NCBI GenBank assembly: GCA_024500155.1
Contig: CM044872.1
Coordinates: 51,589,460 to 51,653,459, forward strand
Length of the DNA: 64,000 bases
Origin: Chenopodium formosanum
Taxonomy: Eukaryota; Streptophyta; Magnoliopsida; Caryophyllales; Amaranthaceae
Direction: 5' to 3'
Made by a program: the position numbers and the translations under genes. The notes below the pieces were generated by a model. The model ran no database searches. It was not told the DNA's origin and saw nothing but the letters and a program-made list of their open reading frames with translations. This document shows positions 25,271 to 38,176 of this stretch, piece by piece (position 1 is the stretch's first letter; each line of letters begins with the position of its first letter).

Positions 25271-25275
25271 TACTC

Positions 25276-26737
25276 TCTATATGAAGCTCTTTCAATTTGT
25301 TGTAGAAAGTTTTGGAAATTGAAAAAAAAAAAAAATCGATTCAAGTGATGATAGACATATAAATGTAATCTCAATTCTAGTTGGATGACTTTTGAATCTA
25401 CAATACATGAATTAACTTATTATTAAAAGTGATTAATTTAAGACACATATTTGATTACATCTATGGTCAGGCGAGTTCCTATTGTGTCCTTCAAATTGAA
25501 AAAACACATATAAATCGAATCAGTCTAATCAAGTGATTCGAGTCGGGTCTACAAATAATGCAAGACCAATAGTTAGGCAAATGACCACTCGAGGGACTAG
25601 CATCTAAAGCATGTGCAGTGACATGAGAATAGCTAGTTTGGCAATAATTCTCATAGAATAAGGTGAGGGATGGATCTCCGTACTTTGATATTGAACGAAA
25701 ATTGTTGCAATTAATAGATGGTTTTTAAACCTTGTCATTTTACTAGTTGGATATAAATAATTGGCAGCAATGACAACATCATTTTCATACATAAGATTAA
25801 ATTAAATGAGTTAAAAAATGTGGGGATAACAATTTTTTTGAGGACCAATTATACATTATGAAGAGTACATCGCTTTCTATAAAAATCTTGGTGGGTTAAA
25901 ATTTGGTCCCCTACACCCGTCTTAGCCTTGATCATCAAATGTTTTGATTGAAAGCGTGGCAAGACAAGGATGGAGCAGTCTGCCCATATACGGGTTGGAC
26001 CCGTTGGGCTCCATTTATCTTCTACTTTACTTAATCGATCGATGACTGTAATTAATCGCTATGTATCTAGGGCTTGTTTGGTTGGATCCAGCTTACTTTT
26101 CGAACTTTAATTTATTCTACCAAAAAAAATTAACTCTTAATGAAATCTAAGGGTTGTGTTCGAGTGTGTAACTCTAAATTTATCAACTCTTATCATGAAT
26201 TAAGTTTCATAAAACCTTTTTGCAAGGTTTAAATAGTAATAAAGCCCTAAAAGTGTTACTGTATTACAGAGTAACAAAGAAATTGGAGTAGGCCCAAAGC
26301 ACTTTTTCCGTTTCATTTTACCAAAGATATTCCTACATGTACATTTGCCCAATGCATGAATTCAAATATTAGTATCTTCGATTACATGTACATACACTAC
26401 ATGGTGTGAATAATGCCAAATTCAAAATATGTCAACTTAAAAAACACGGAGGAAGCATAATTTAAGCACCAATATTATAGCAACCTCAACACAATTTACA
26501 CATATAACATGGTAAGAAGAACAAAATAAAAAGGAAGGCAGGGGTAATAATAGAAGAAACAAGACAGTAGTAGAAAGAAAAAAGAAGCAGACAAAGATAT
26601 AAGAATCAGGAGTGCCGGGATTCCTAGTGCACCAATACCAGGCCCACGTTCGATGGTGAAAGCTCATTACTCTTTCGGGCTTTTGTCTTAGGCCCGCTTT
26701 TAGCTCTTTGCTCTACCTCCATTTTACTATTTGTCCA

Positions 26738-26780
<43 letters not shown>

Positions 26781-27522
26781 GCATTATAAATTGTGGTCCT
26801 CCATATTGCATGATTTTCTTATAACTCTCTTCATTCAATTTTTCCATGTTTTTGCAATATTTTGACCTCTTAAGGTTGCAATTTTTTCCCAACTTTAGCC
26901 ACTAAATTCATTATATATGCAATTTAATGCAATAACACTATCGACTAACATGTAATTTTCCCGATGGATTTGAGGCTTTTGAGCATACTCGTAACGAGCT
27001 CTAGATAGGTGAGTAAGACTTTATAGTAGTAGGAAAGATGGAAAATAATAAATTGAAATTATTTGAGATAGTAGGGTTTGCAACAAGCTGGGTCAAGTTA
27101 GGTTTGGCTTAACCAGTTTATATAACTCATGCCATAATCCTGACATGAAATAGAATGATTTACGTCCGCGGATTAGAATCTCTAAGTCGAACTTGACATG
27201 TTTAACCTAATTAATTAACCCCTTTTTAAAAATAAAAAATAAATGTATTCAAATTAGTTAAATGAATAGACTTAACGAACTTGGCTTGATGCCTAACAAT
27301 CTAACATGCTCAACACAAAGCTATTTTATCGATTTCCATTTATAGGTGGGCTAAATGAGTTGACTTGACTTAAACCTAGCCTAATTAATTAAACAAATTT
27401 AAGTGGATTCAAGTGAGAATGTCCAACCTTTATCGGTTTAAATTTTATGTCAACTGTTTATATTAAGTTGGGTTCATGTCGGGTTATCAAGTATTTTCGA
27501 CTTTTCAAGTCCTATGTAAGAC

Positions 27523-27525
<3 letters not shown>
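25276..27525. other. intergenic, no gene seen
   Basis: AT-rich DNA. It contains a T run of 40 at 26740-26779, possibly a minus-strand poly-A tail, but no matching target duplication was found. The 76-codon minus-strand ORF at 26437-26667 is hydrophobic low-complexity sequence and not called. Confidence 0.45.
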
Positions 27526-27616
<91 letters not shown>

Positions 27617-27973
27617 GAAGGCTAAAATAAAAATTAGGAACTAATCTAGGCCCTTAGATCATGTTAATCGGACGGCTCACATGCTTTCCGTGTCATTAAT
27701 GACATTTTTGTAATATTTTAACTTTATAAAGTAGTTTCCAGTTTTATTTCTAAAAAGTAAATGAAAATTTAGTAAAAGTAAATGAAATCAGTTTTAAAGT
27801 AAATGAAATTGCCTTAAAAGTTAAAAAAAACTGGAGAAAAGTTTGAAAACAGTAAAATTACGAGAATGCCATTAATAAAAGCGGGTGCAATGTGAGCCAT
27901 TAGATGGAGTGCGATCAATGGCTGACATTAGTTCCTAGTTCCTATTATTCACCTTGGTTCTTACATCATCTCA

Positions 27974-28062
<89 letters not shown>
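27526..28062. mobile_element. foldback element bounded by two (TA)n arrays
   Basis: Two long (TA)n arrays (27526-27612, 87 nt; 27979-28062, 84 nt) bracket a 366-bp core. Within the core, arms of about 49 bp at 27636-27684 and 27887-27936 are inverted imperfect copies of each other, sharing AGGAACTAAT at the outer end and GGCTCACAT at the inner. No coding sequence. Rice 'Micron' elements are a described case of MITE-like units flanked by TA microsatellites and are a candidate comparison; I cannot confirm kinship. Confidence 0.6.
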
Positions 28063-28065
<3 letters not shown>

Positions 28066-28312
28066 ACCCACATTTCTTGGAAAGAGAATGAGATCTACGG
28101 TCTACATTATTATTTCCTCCATTAGATTTAGTTGCAATATTTTGACTTATGCATTACTCATATATCCTATTTTGACTTAAGGAAAAATGTAGTCATGTGA
28201 GATTTTTGTTAAATTTATCTCAATATATGTTCTTAATATTAAAATTTAATAATGTTATCATTTTATTTTATTTTTCCCAGTTTAATATTCAAAATTGTGA
28301 TACTTCGTATTA

Positions 28313-28599
28313 GGCCCTGTTCTCTTCACCTTAAAAAATATAATATTAAGTAAAAATAATTTCAGTTTAGTAAAATTAATTTCAGTTCAGTAAAAATAAT
28401 TTCAGTTCATTAAAAATAAGTTCAATTAAGTAAAATTCAGTTTTCTTAAAGAAGAATTATAATAGAAAATCAGTAAAAATAATTTCAGTTCAGTAAAATT
28501 GATTTAAGTTCAGTAAAAATAATTTAAGTTCAGCAAATATAATTTTGTTTCAGTAAAATAATTTCAGTTAGAAAAAAATAAGGTAAAAAGAACGGGGTC
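28313..28599. mobile_element. Tourist-like MITE
   Basis: A 287-bp element with imperfect inverted termini (GGCCCTGTTCTCTTCACC and, reversed, GACCCCGTTCTTTTTACC) and TTA target duplications at 28310-28312 and 28600-28602. The interior is an array of TTTCAGTTCAGTAAAAATAA-like units. It is clearly related to the element at 42143-42354. Confidence 0.85.
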
Positions 28600-28602
28600 T
28601 TA

Positions 28603-29774
28603 ATAGTCAAATTCCAATTGTAATCATTTTCCATCACAGTTCGATCCAAATTGGTTGTCCAATGAACTTACTAACTTGGTAAAAGCCCAAAACATGCAGC
28701 CTACCCAACTATTAATAATTTCAGGCCGACAACGATCAAACCACATTGAAGTTGCTTATATAGTTGTTGCCTTGTTGGGGCATGACATTTATTCTTCCTT
28801 GGTTTCCAAATATAAGTCTCATTTCACCCAAAAACAAGCCTCCTTCTCACTTGGTAAGTTTCGAACTTTAAATATCAAGGAGATAGAATTAGAGTTTTAA
28901 CAAGTGAGCCAAGTCTTGCTTGGTGTTATATAAGACTATTCCACTTGTGAGCAAGTTTAAGTTTAGCATGGTCTTACAGTTGAAAATTTGAAACGGCTTA
29001 ATTCACGAAGGTAAATAGTTTTATGCAGTCGGAAATTTTAATCCCGTTGATTTTGTTCCTTCCGTGATGTGGTGAATCGATTTTATTCTTGATTTGCGTT
29101 GTTTCGGCTTTTTGGTAGCAAAAAATAGCTAGCACCATTTAGTACTCAACTACCAGAAAGTAAAACTCAAGCAGTATCCTGCTAGAGAGGTGTAGAAGTG
29201 CTCCTTAGATACCAATCTAAAGGACTTAAGGGCATCTCTTAACAAAAACACTTGTTCAAAGCTTCAAATGTACCAGAGGAAGCGGAGATTGATACATTAC
29301 TATATTCAGAAAACCAGTTTGCTTTATTTTAACAGCATTTCCTCCTGTACAGTGTACACCACGAATTCTGAATCTTTAACTTTCGATCATAGGAACATTT
29401 GAAAAACCAAACGCTAACTCAAGAAATACATGCTAATAAAAAGTTGCATATAGAAGCATTCTAAGCAGGACTAATATTTATCGGAATCACTTGGAATTGG
29501 TTAACATTTTTATTCACCAATTCTGATAACATGAAGATAACCACAGCTATATATATCAGCTTATAAACACAATATTGGATTCACAGGACTCAGGACTCAT
29601 ACTTCCTATTAGCATCCTACTCCCAACAATTTGGTGGGTCGAGTACATAAACTACAACATCATGTCACTCCAAATTTCAAGTTAAGAAACCACTCTTCAA
29701 ACCATAAACACAATCAGCATTGTACATATACCTGTATGAATTACTTTCTCGAGGTAATTATTTTAGTCTACACA
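28603..29774. other. 3' flank of BTB gene, no other gene seen
   Basis: Non-coding. The right part (about 29300-29774) is less AT-rich and probably includes the 3'UTR of the minus-strand BTB gene. The 81-codon plus-strand ORF at 28655-28900 resembles no family I know and is not called. Confidence 0.4.
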
Positions 29775-32102
29775 CTATGAAGTCATTGAGTTATCTGACT
29801 GACCTTGATTTACTCGTGGCTCAGCATATGGCCGAATGAAGGTCCTCCGCCACCAAACCTCAAATGCTCTTTGGAGATTCGGGCAATTATCACCCGATTT
29901 TAGGAAATTGCTCAACCAAGAGAGCAGAATACTCTGCTGTTCCTCAAGGGGTAAAGTCAAGATTGTCCTCCCAATCCCTTCCTCCACCACCTTCCGATCA
30001 AATGATCTGCACCCATGATTCAACCAGCTGTAGTCATTGGTCAATGGCTCCAACCACGTTTGCAATAGCATATGCCGGGTATCTTTAGATGGTAGAAGCT
30101 CCCCCCTGCCAATCCCAACAAACAACCTCGCTGTTATGCAGCTAACATGGTAGCGAGTCATAGAAGGAAGCTTATGATGTAAGCCTGCTAGCTCCTGCTG
30201 GCACACCCACATGAGGGCAAACTCGTCAGCTAACTGTCTTTCAGCCAAAATATCCAGCAACCATGCAAGGTTGTCTGCTTCTAGAGCAATTTGCTTGGCA
30301 ATAGGATCCTGATTGTCCATTGGCCGGTCACTAAATTCAGGCCCTGTTGCCCGCTTGAAATGGGATAATAATGAATCTAAGCAGCTTCTGCATGAAGCAT
30401 AGATTGTTTCATAACAGATATCAGGTGAGCTATCACAATCTGAGCTGCTGTTATTCTCCCTAAGAAGTTTAAGAACAATGGACTTCATTTCACGCCGACC
30501 TCTCTCTTCATTACTCTTAAGAACAAGTTCCACAATTTGAGATAGTGTGTCTTTTGGAGGTCTTGAGATTTGCGAAGAGACTCGTTTCAGGACAGGATTT
30601 ACACCAACATCCTCACTCTGAAGTCTCAGAACTGAAGACACCACTTTCTCCTCTTCCTCCTCCCCAACCCAAGGGGCAGCTTCCAGGTAATCTAAACACG
30701 CCTTGATACATGAGCTAAAACCAATTACTTCTGCAACCTGCAATGAATTCATCATTAGTTCACACGTGCTGAAGAAGTCTATTGGACTAAATGTCTTTAT
30801 AAGGAATTTTCTAAAATGAGGAAAACAAATTTGCATTTCACTGATGATAATCTTTGTTCATGGTTTTGTTCTCATCTTTCTGTAACTCTAAATGCAGCAT
30901 GGTAGATGAATATGAAAACCCACTTAAGTAGTTAAGCATATGAATGCTTATAATCACGCGATTTAGAGGGGTAGCTCACATTTTGGCTCTTGAAGCTAAC
31001 TAGCCTCACCAACCAAATCTAAACTATACTATCAATATGCTCTCATAAAAGAAGGCATACATAAACATATCTTAAAACTCATCCACTTGAGCTCCCACTT
31101 CATAGTCATACATTAAGAACCTATATGAAACAGTTACATCTGCACCTTTAAAAAACGAAATCGACAATTGCATAAGCATTTAAGTATATAACATAATCAA
31201 ATATCTAAACCCAAGATGCTAAATCTGTCAAAATTATTGAGTTTCATCAAGGATAAACAAGGCATTCAACATCTGAAGCCAATCTATTACTCTAAATTTA
31301 GTATCATTAAGGAAATAATTCACTAATTGATGACAATGTTTTAAACAATTATATCACATAGATCTTAAAACAATTCATCACACAATAGCAGGAATAATAT
31401 AGCAGTAAAGTATTGATTAACAAGCAAGAATACAAAGCAGATATATTTGATCACTTGGGTTTTCGGAATTACCTTAAGAACACGAAGCACTCGTTGAACA
31501 CTTTGCTTAAGTAGCCTTTGCTTCATATCCTTAGAATACATCAAACCAACACACTCAACATAAATTTCAACATCTTCACATTCCAAAATCTGAAGTGAAG
31601 CAACATCAGACTCTTGGTCAGCCAATCTCTGAGCAAAAAAACTACTATTTTCCACAAGAACATCCTTATGAACATTCAATTTAACCGAAAATCCATGCTT
31701 CCCATACAACACAACCTTCATATCACTAGTCCCTGATTCACCAAACTCAATTGAAACTTTTTTAGGCAAACTCTCACTCTTATTCCTATGTGTTGTTCTC
31801 TCAACAACTCCCTCTGCCACATTAGAGGCAGGGGTAGTACTATTAGTGACACTCTTATGATCATCTGACGGTTTTCTTTCGTGTGAGTTTGTTATTGCTT
31901 TCTTTTTAATTGATTCGCCACTGCTTGGTAGTGGTGGTGAACACGGATGTGGTGCTGGTTTAGATTTGTTCATTGGATGTTGTGTTTTCAGATTTTTTTG
32001 GAACACAACAGGTGAAGGACAACACCAGAAACCTTCAGGAGTTACAGCAATTGGTACATTTCTGATCTTTGTTCCACCTTTACTAACTTTTACTTCAGAC
32101 AT
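29775..32102 (-). CDS. BTB/POZ domain protein (At1g63850/At3g50780 type)
   Basis: Two coding exons, 32102-31473 and 30737-29775, joined in phase 0 through a GT-AG intron, give 530 residues, close to the usual family length. The N-terminus has the conserved block IRNVPIAVTPEGFWCCPSP. A Ser/Pro/Lys-rich linker follows, then a BTB/POZ fold from about residue 125 to 215 (DMKVVLYGKHGFSVKLNVHK...), which the intron interrupts, and a long helical C-terminal region. BTB proteins of plants are generally substrate adaptors for CUL3 ubiquitin ligases; for this subfamily that role is predicted, and no substrate can be inferred. The ATG at 32102 is the first in frame and sits directly before the conserved N-terminal block. 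A CT/GA-rich stretch near 32530-32580 probably marks the 5'UTR. Confidence 0.9.
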
Positions 32103-33556
32103 AATTTCACTACCAAAAAAAAAAAACCTCAGAAACCCAGTTTTCTGATATTGATAAAAAATACAAATAAAAATCTACAAATTATATATATTACCCAGAA
32201 TTTCAGCTGATCATACAAGTTTCAACCAAACTCATTAAAATTTTCAACCAACAAACCAGATTAAAGAAAATTCCAACCAACTTTTTGACTATAAACAAAA
32301 ATGAACAAAAAAAAAAAATCAGTCTAGGAAATTACTAATTAACCCTTTTGGCATGAAAGAACGATGAACCAAATTTTGCAAAAACCCAGAAAAAATTACA
32401 AAAAGATAAAAACAATGGAAAGAATAATTTGTAAGGTGGGTTTATAAGAACAAAATGTTGCAAAAAACTTTAGTAGTGTGGGTATCTGTACAAACAACAC
32501 TTTTTTGCTTTATCTTTGCATTGTATACGAGTAAAATATAGAGAGAGAAAGAGGAGAGAGAAAGATTGAAAGAGAATGATCAAACAAAGCACGCCTTACA
32601 GAAACAGTTTTTGTGTTGGATTTTAGTTTTTTTTTGTGCAGAAAAATTGGTTTACTGGAGGTGGATTCCCTTGGTCCCAGTACATAATATCTAATCGTAC
32701 CAGACAATACAACATTTTTTTAATTCTTTTCATGTAATGTAATGTGATTTATTCTATGGTTTCATTTTATAATATGGTTTTAACATATTTAGAGGACAAA
32801 CTTTAAGGTTAAGATGATGATAATTTTTGCTAATAGTGACATGATGTTGAGTTTCTGTTAATTAGCCTTTTTTAACTTTAGCTTGCCTTTTCTTTTTGGT
32901 TATTTTTTGTTTTTTGGGTGAAGATGGCCTACGTTAGCTTGCTTACAGTGCAAAATCAAAGTTTAAGAATCCGATGTTTGTATCAAATGTTGATCAATTT
33001 TCTATTTGTCAAGAAAGAATGGATATTTTGTTTTCTCCAAAATTTTCAATGTTAGTTACATATTTGTATATGTTTTCATCTAATTTTACATACGAAGTAC
33101 AAGTATATGTTTTCATCAATTAAGAGTAGTGTGGATGTGTGGTTAATATCGTTGTCTCATAAATGTTTTTATTTACAATATTGACAATCAATTATGAATT
33201 GAGTAAGATAATATCATACTAATTTCAAAATTTATATTTACCTATCAAATTGTATTTTTTTTTTTTTTAATACAATGAGAAGTTTAGGTACATCTTCTTG
33301 CAAGACCGTGACCTAAACTATCTAGGAGTAAAAAATAAGAAAATTTGCTATCTAAAAAAAGGTCTAAATCTTGTAATTTGGTAAATGCTAACATCAAACT
33401 TAGATATATTTGTAAGGTTCATCTTCTTTTATGACTAGTGTACTTTAAGAAAAATGTCATGTTGTTAATATTGACAAACAATTTTGATCATATCATTCTC
33501 AAAAATTCCCCTCGAAATTCCCAAAACATCCCCATTGAATACAAACTTATAAATTA
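32103..33556. other. 5' flank of BTB gene
   Basis: Likely 5'UTR and promoter of the minus-strand BTB gene, with a GA-rich (CT on the sense strand) tract at about 32538-32570. No further gene seen. Confidence 0.4.
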
Positions 33557-33558
33557 TA

Positions 33559-33837
33559 CTCCCTCCGTTTTTTTTTTTTAAATGCATCACTTTGATTTTT
33601 ACACTATTCACATATTATGGTTGACTTAATTTTTTCACCTTTATAAAATAAATAAATGTTATTATATAATATGTCATTAGATTAGTCATAATGTCTAGTT
33701 TCATAATATAATTTTGTTACAATTTTTACTAATAGACAATTAAAAATATTAATAGTCAAAGTTGCATCTCAGCAAATGTATCGATCAAACTGATGCAAAT
33801 AAAAATAAAATAAAATAAAATAAAACAACAGAGGGAG
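33559..33837. mobile_element. Stowaway MITE
   Basis: A 279-bp element with termini CTCCCTCCGTTTTTT and, reversed, CTCCCTCTGTTGTTTT, flanked by TA at 33557-33558 and 33838-33839. Internal TTTTTACACTATTCACAT is shared with the element at 51801-52066, so the two belong to one family. Confidence 0.85.
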
Positions 33838-33839
33838 TA

Positions 33840-36800
33840 ACTATTCTTCAACAAGACATTTAACTGGACTATTAATTCCATAAGAATGCTAATTCGAAGA
33901 ATGTAATGAGCTGCGCAAATGAGCACATTTATCAGCTAGTTGAGCACATAAAATGCATATTTAATTCCTGTTATGGTTAAGTGGTTTACCATTGAGTCGT
34001 TGAACTGGCATGTTAGTGGAAGTAGCTGGACCAATACGCTAATAAATTGCACATCTAATTTTGTTGGAGTAAAAAGAGATAAATGATTAAAGGACAGGCT
34101 ACACTTAATTGCATTTAACATGGGCTCAATAGAATTTTTTTTGGCATTATATTATATTTATGATTTATGGGTAATGATATATGTAGCCCTTAGGGCTATG
34201 TATTAGCATTAAATATACTTTTTAAAATGGAATTAAGCATTAAATATACTTTTCAAAATGGAATTAAGTTCGGAATTCATGACAAAATCACGCTCAAATC
34301 GGTGTAACTAATGTTAATCTTTTCTTAATATTTCCTTTTTGAGCTTCTTATACACTGCCCTAAGGGTTATGTTTATCATTTTCCTTATATTATTAAGGGC
34401 TTCACAGAACCTTTAGTCACATCCTCAATTGGTGCTTCAAATTAGTTTAGAAATTATATGCCCAAAAGTGTGTAAATTTATAGTCTTAAATTTCTAAAAT
34501 TATACTCTAAGCCAATCATCTAAGAAAATTGTAAGTAAAAGATAAGTTTATTATACGAGTAGTATATTTTTAAGGGACGAAAAGAGAACTTCGTATCACT
34601 TAAGTTAGCTTCACATGTTTGAAAGAGAGAAAATAATGTGGATCCTATTAATTTGGAATATCTCATGCACTCTCACATTCACTGACTCACAGTCTCACAC
34701 TCTGTCTCATGAATTCAGTTGTTTTTTTTTAAAAAAAAAAACTAATTCAGTTGCTTATAACTAGGTGATTTGTTTTTTCTTAATTGCATAGAATATTGTA
34801 ATAAAGATACTGCTTAAAATTAATCCCATAAGTCAGAAGAATTAGATGTCCTGTGCCGTCTACGCAATGCAATAAAGTAGTAGTTGTATTAAAATGTTAT
34901 TTCTACTTGAACTTTGCCAATCTTTTAAGAACGCACATTTGCCAATTTCTCCACCATTGACTTAAGTTACGACTTTTGCTTGAAGTATTAGAGATTTTTG
35001 TTATTTTGGATGACAAAATGTGCTCATAACTACATTATGTAATAATAAGTTTACCATTTCAATTGAAAGATGAACCAACTAATTTTAAAGTAAACGTACT
35101 TATCAAAGGAATTGTCCCACCATTGAGGGAAAAAAAAAATTATTTCTGATTGAGGTGGTATTGCCAAACTAAGGAAACTAATCAATAATCGTGATTGAAT
35201 GAAGGTAAAGAAAAATGTAGTATGCTTTAAGACCGAAGGCTTTTTTTTTAGGCTAATAATATCTTAAGAGAATATTAGGGTAAACAACGACTCTCAGGTG
35301 AGTCGTTGCTCATATATATATATCCTACCATTCTATACTCCATAAGAAAAATCATCATTATAAATATTTCGTCCTTAATCCTCTATTAGTGAGAAATAAC
35401 ATGTACCATATTTCACCTTAGCAAAGCAATATCCTACCATTCTATACCCCCTAAAAAAAAGCAATAGTATACAATTCTTTTTAAGAGTATAATCTTTAGA
35501 ACTTTAATTTTGCTTTTTTTTAGTAGTGCTCTAAAATCGATTTTTGAGTGATGAAAAAGTAGTAGGCCAGGGACCAAAGAATGGGCCTAAAATGTTATGT
35601 TATGAATAAGATCGAAGATATGATGAAAGGATTCTTCAACTTTGTGATTATCATCCATCATCTATCATCTATAATCCGTCATCTATGATGCGGTTATAAA
35701 CTTTATAATAAAAGGGAGATGAATGATGATAATGCAGTTACTAAAGAGAATAGATGGGCCTTCTCTCTAATAATGCTGCCCAACCTGTCTTTGTATAACT
35801 GCATGTGGTTTGGCGTTTTGCTGACCTTTATTTGTATTCATTTATATTTTGCTGTTTTTTTAAGCTATACTATACATATAAAGTTCTTCTATCTCATTCT
35901 ATATTGATGTCATATTTGACATTTTCTTCTCATTTTGCACTTTCTTGTGTAATCTAGCTGCTATACATGTGTAATTCTTTCATTCCTTTTTAATTGTTTT
36001 TTAAGGTTACACTCTTATACTGTTTTAAGAAAGAATACAGATAATAATACACTGATATTTTACTATTCGATTTTGATTTACATATATCAATATTTCGATT
36101 GATATATTATAGTAATAAGGTGCTAATTACAATAAATACGAATATGACTCGATTTTAACATGAAGCTGAACGGATTAACTCATCACGCAAATATGATAAG
36201 ATGGTATGTACGGGGTATATTGCACGACAATACAATAGAATATAATTCGGTAGTAGGAGAAGGGAAAGGACGACGTGTTGGTGTAACATCCGTACTTAAA
36301 AATCAATCCTTTCCAGAGCAGCAAATATCCCAAGTTTGATTGAGTTTTAGGGAGTTGGGTGCAAGAAGCTGCAGACATGATAGAAACAGGGACAAAGCTA
36401 ATGTCAAAAAACTGAAAAATATCAACATGAAAATTGAAAATTATGCAAGCATGTCCATATTTTGGCATTTCACACTCATCGCTGTCTACATGTGACATGT
36501 TATCCAAGGAAATTAAAGATAAGTACTACTGTACTGGTTAGTTGCTTTGCCTACAAGGCTAACGACCTCTCTCTTTCATGCAAGATGCATCATGTTTCAT
36601 TTGAAATCTCAATCTTTTTAGTCAATTGCACATTTACACTATAGTGGTGGCCTCATTCATTCGCTTTCGGAAATATTTTTATTGAAACAGATCTAGCAAG
36701 ATTTCTTACGGAGTAACTAGAATGAAATGAGAGTGTGGCGGAGTATTATATAAAAGTCTAGAAATATTTGCCACCGTTCATTAAATGAAAATGAAAAATT

Positions 36801-37476
36801 GGATTTTAGTATGACACTAAATATAACATTTAGGTATAAGAGTTAATACTATTTAAATCAGGTGTACAAGACAACACCAACTATAATATTCGTCGCATCT
36901 GACATACTAATATCATAAAAAATACTACTGTATACAAGTAAAATTTTCTAATTTAGACGACGATAAAGCAAGGGGTGGGGAGTAGGACGGGGTTTTGAAG
37001 GATGCACACCCAAATAGAGGTTGGTGTGCACCTATACATCCCTTATAGTTGGTGTTGCTCCACCAGTCTATAGTTGGTATCATATAGGCCAATCATTCTT
37101 TTATTAAATGAAGATGTGGTGAAAAAAGCCAATTAAACAAAAGAGATAACTATTACTCTCATAATTTATTGTGAAATAGTAAAATATAAACCTTAACAAA
37201 CCCCTTAATCATAATTTATCATAGGGTAGACACAGTATGTTATACGTAGTATTAATTCAGAGTAGCTTATTTTGTTATCTCCTAGAGTATTGAGGGTTCA
37301 ATATATAAAACTTTCTTTTCCAATTTTTTAACAACTGTTGACTTTAATTTTACTAGCTCCATTAAACCCATAAACAATCATTGACAACATATAATAATAT
37401 CATATCTTATTCATACATTATATCAATCTTAGATGAATTTTTATTTCCTAAAAAGTCAAAAATAAATAAATAAAAA
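33840..37476. other. intergenic, no gene seen
   Basis: AT-rich DNA. It contains a perfect 9-bp hairpin stem at 35285-35308, an 18-bp direct repeat TATCCTACCATTCTATAC at 35321-35338 and 35430-35447, and a 14-bp inverted repeat at 36872-36885/37044-37057. The 110-codon minus-strand ORF at 36175-36507 is not recognised. Confidence 0.4.
36872..37057. repeat. foldback with 14-bp perfect arms
   Basis: CAACACCAACTATA at 36872-36885 recurs inverted at 37044-37057. Between them a second small hairpin (GCACACC...GGTGTGC) lies at about 37003-37030. This could be a decayed MITE upstream of the TMEM220 gene. Confidence 0.45.
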
Positions 37477-38176
37477 ATGGCAAAACTCTACAGAATAAGC
37501 TCTACACTAATGGCTGCCCTTTTTCTTGTTTCTGCATCAGTTCAATTTAATGATCCAGGTATCCCTTAGTATGACCTTTACCTTATATAATATACTATAA
37601 TATAACTTAAGCACATTCATTAATTCATTATGATTTACAGTATTAATTAATATTTTGTTGTGCTTTTTAGATTGGTATTTCTGGATTCCTCTGTATTCTT
37701 GTGCTGCTTATGTTAATCTGATGAGCAGCTTAGCAACTGTTTCATTAAAAAGAACTACATCAACAGGTAAACTAACACTTTGGCTAGGGATATTCTTGCT
37801 TACTAAGGTTCTTTTGGAAGACTACTTTGGTGACATGATTGGGATTTGGTCTCTTGATATGAGACATAGATTGGTTAGAGAAAAGATTGGAAGTGGGTTA
37901 GTCACTTCTTCTATGATTTTGCAATTATCGTTGGAGATGGATCCTAGAAAGAATATGGAACTCAGATCATACTTCGAATGCGGTAAGGTCTTTGGCCAAG
38001 CACATGTTCTCGGAAGTTGATATTTTGGATAGAATACATCCGTTGTATATAAGTTTTTGAACGGGTCGATTAGTTAACTGGATGATGTTTTTGTAGGGAT
38101 GGCGATTTTGGTGGGGATTAGCTATGGCCTCTCCCTTGTCTTTCTAGTGCATAATGAAAAAGAGATGATGTTTTGA
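37477..38176 (+). CDS. TMEM220: TMEM220-family membrane protein
   Basis: Three coding exons, 37477-37558, 37671-37982 and 38097-38176, all with GT-AG introns (phase 1 at both junctions), give 157 residues. The first exon encodes a hydrophobic N-terminal helix ending in the family hallmark QFNDPDWYFW. Further helices follow around residues 36-50 and 60-80, then a loop containing EDYFGDMIGIWSLDMRHR, and a last helix in exon 3 (GMAILVGISYGLSLVFLV). Exon 3 is easily missed, because the frame reads through the second donor to a stop at 38018-38020. TMEM220 proteins are small multi-pass membrane proteins found in animals, bacteria and plants; their biochemical role is not established. It is convergent with the SUVR5 gene, 840 bp apart. 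Confidence 0.88.

Noticed and set aside
26740..26779. T40 run as a retroposon poly-A tail
   Set aside because: No target duplication or element body could be found on either side.
27447..28125. ORFs made of Tyr-Ile repeats
   Set aside because: They are the translation of (TA)n arrays.
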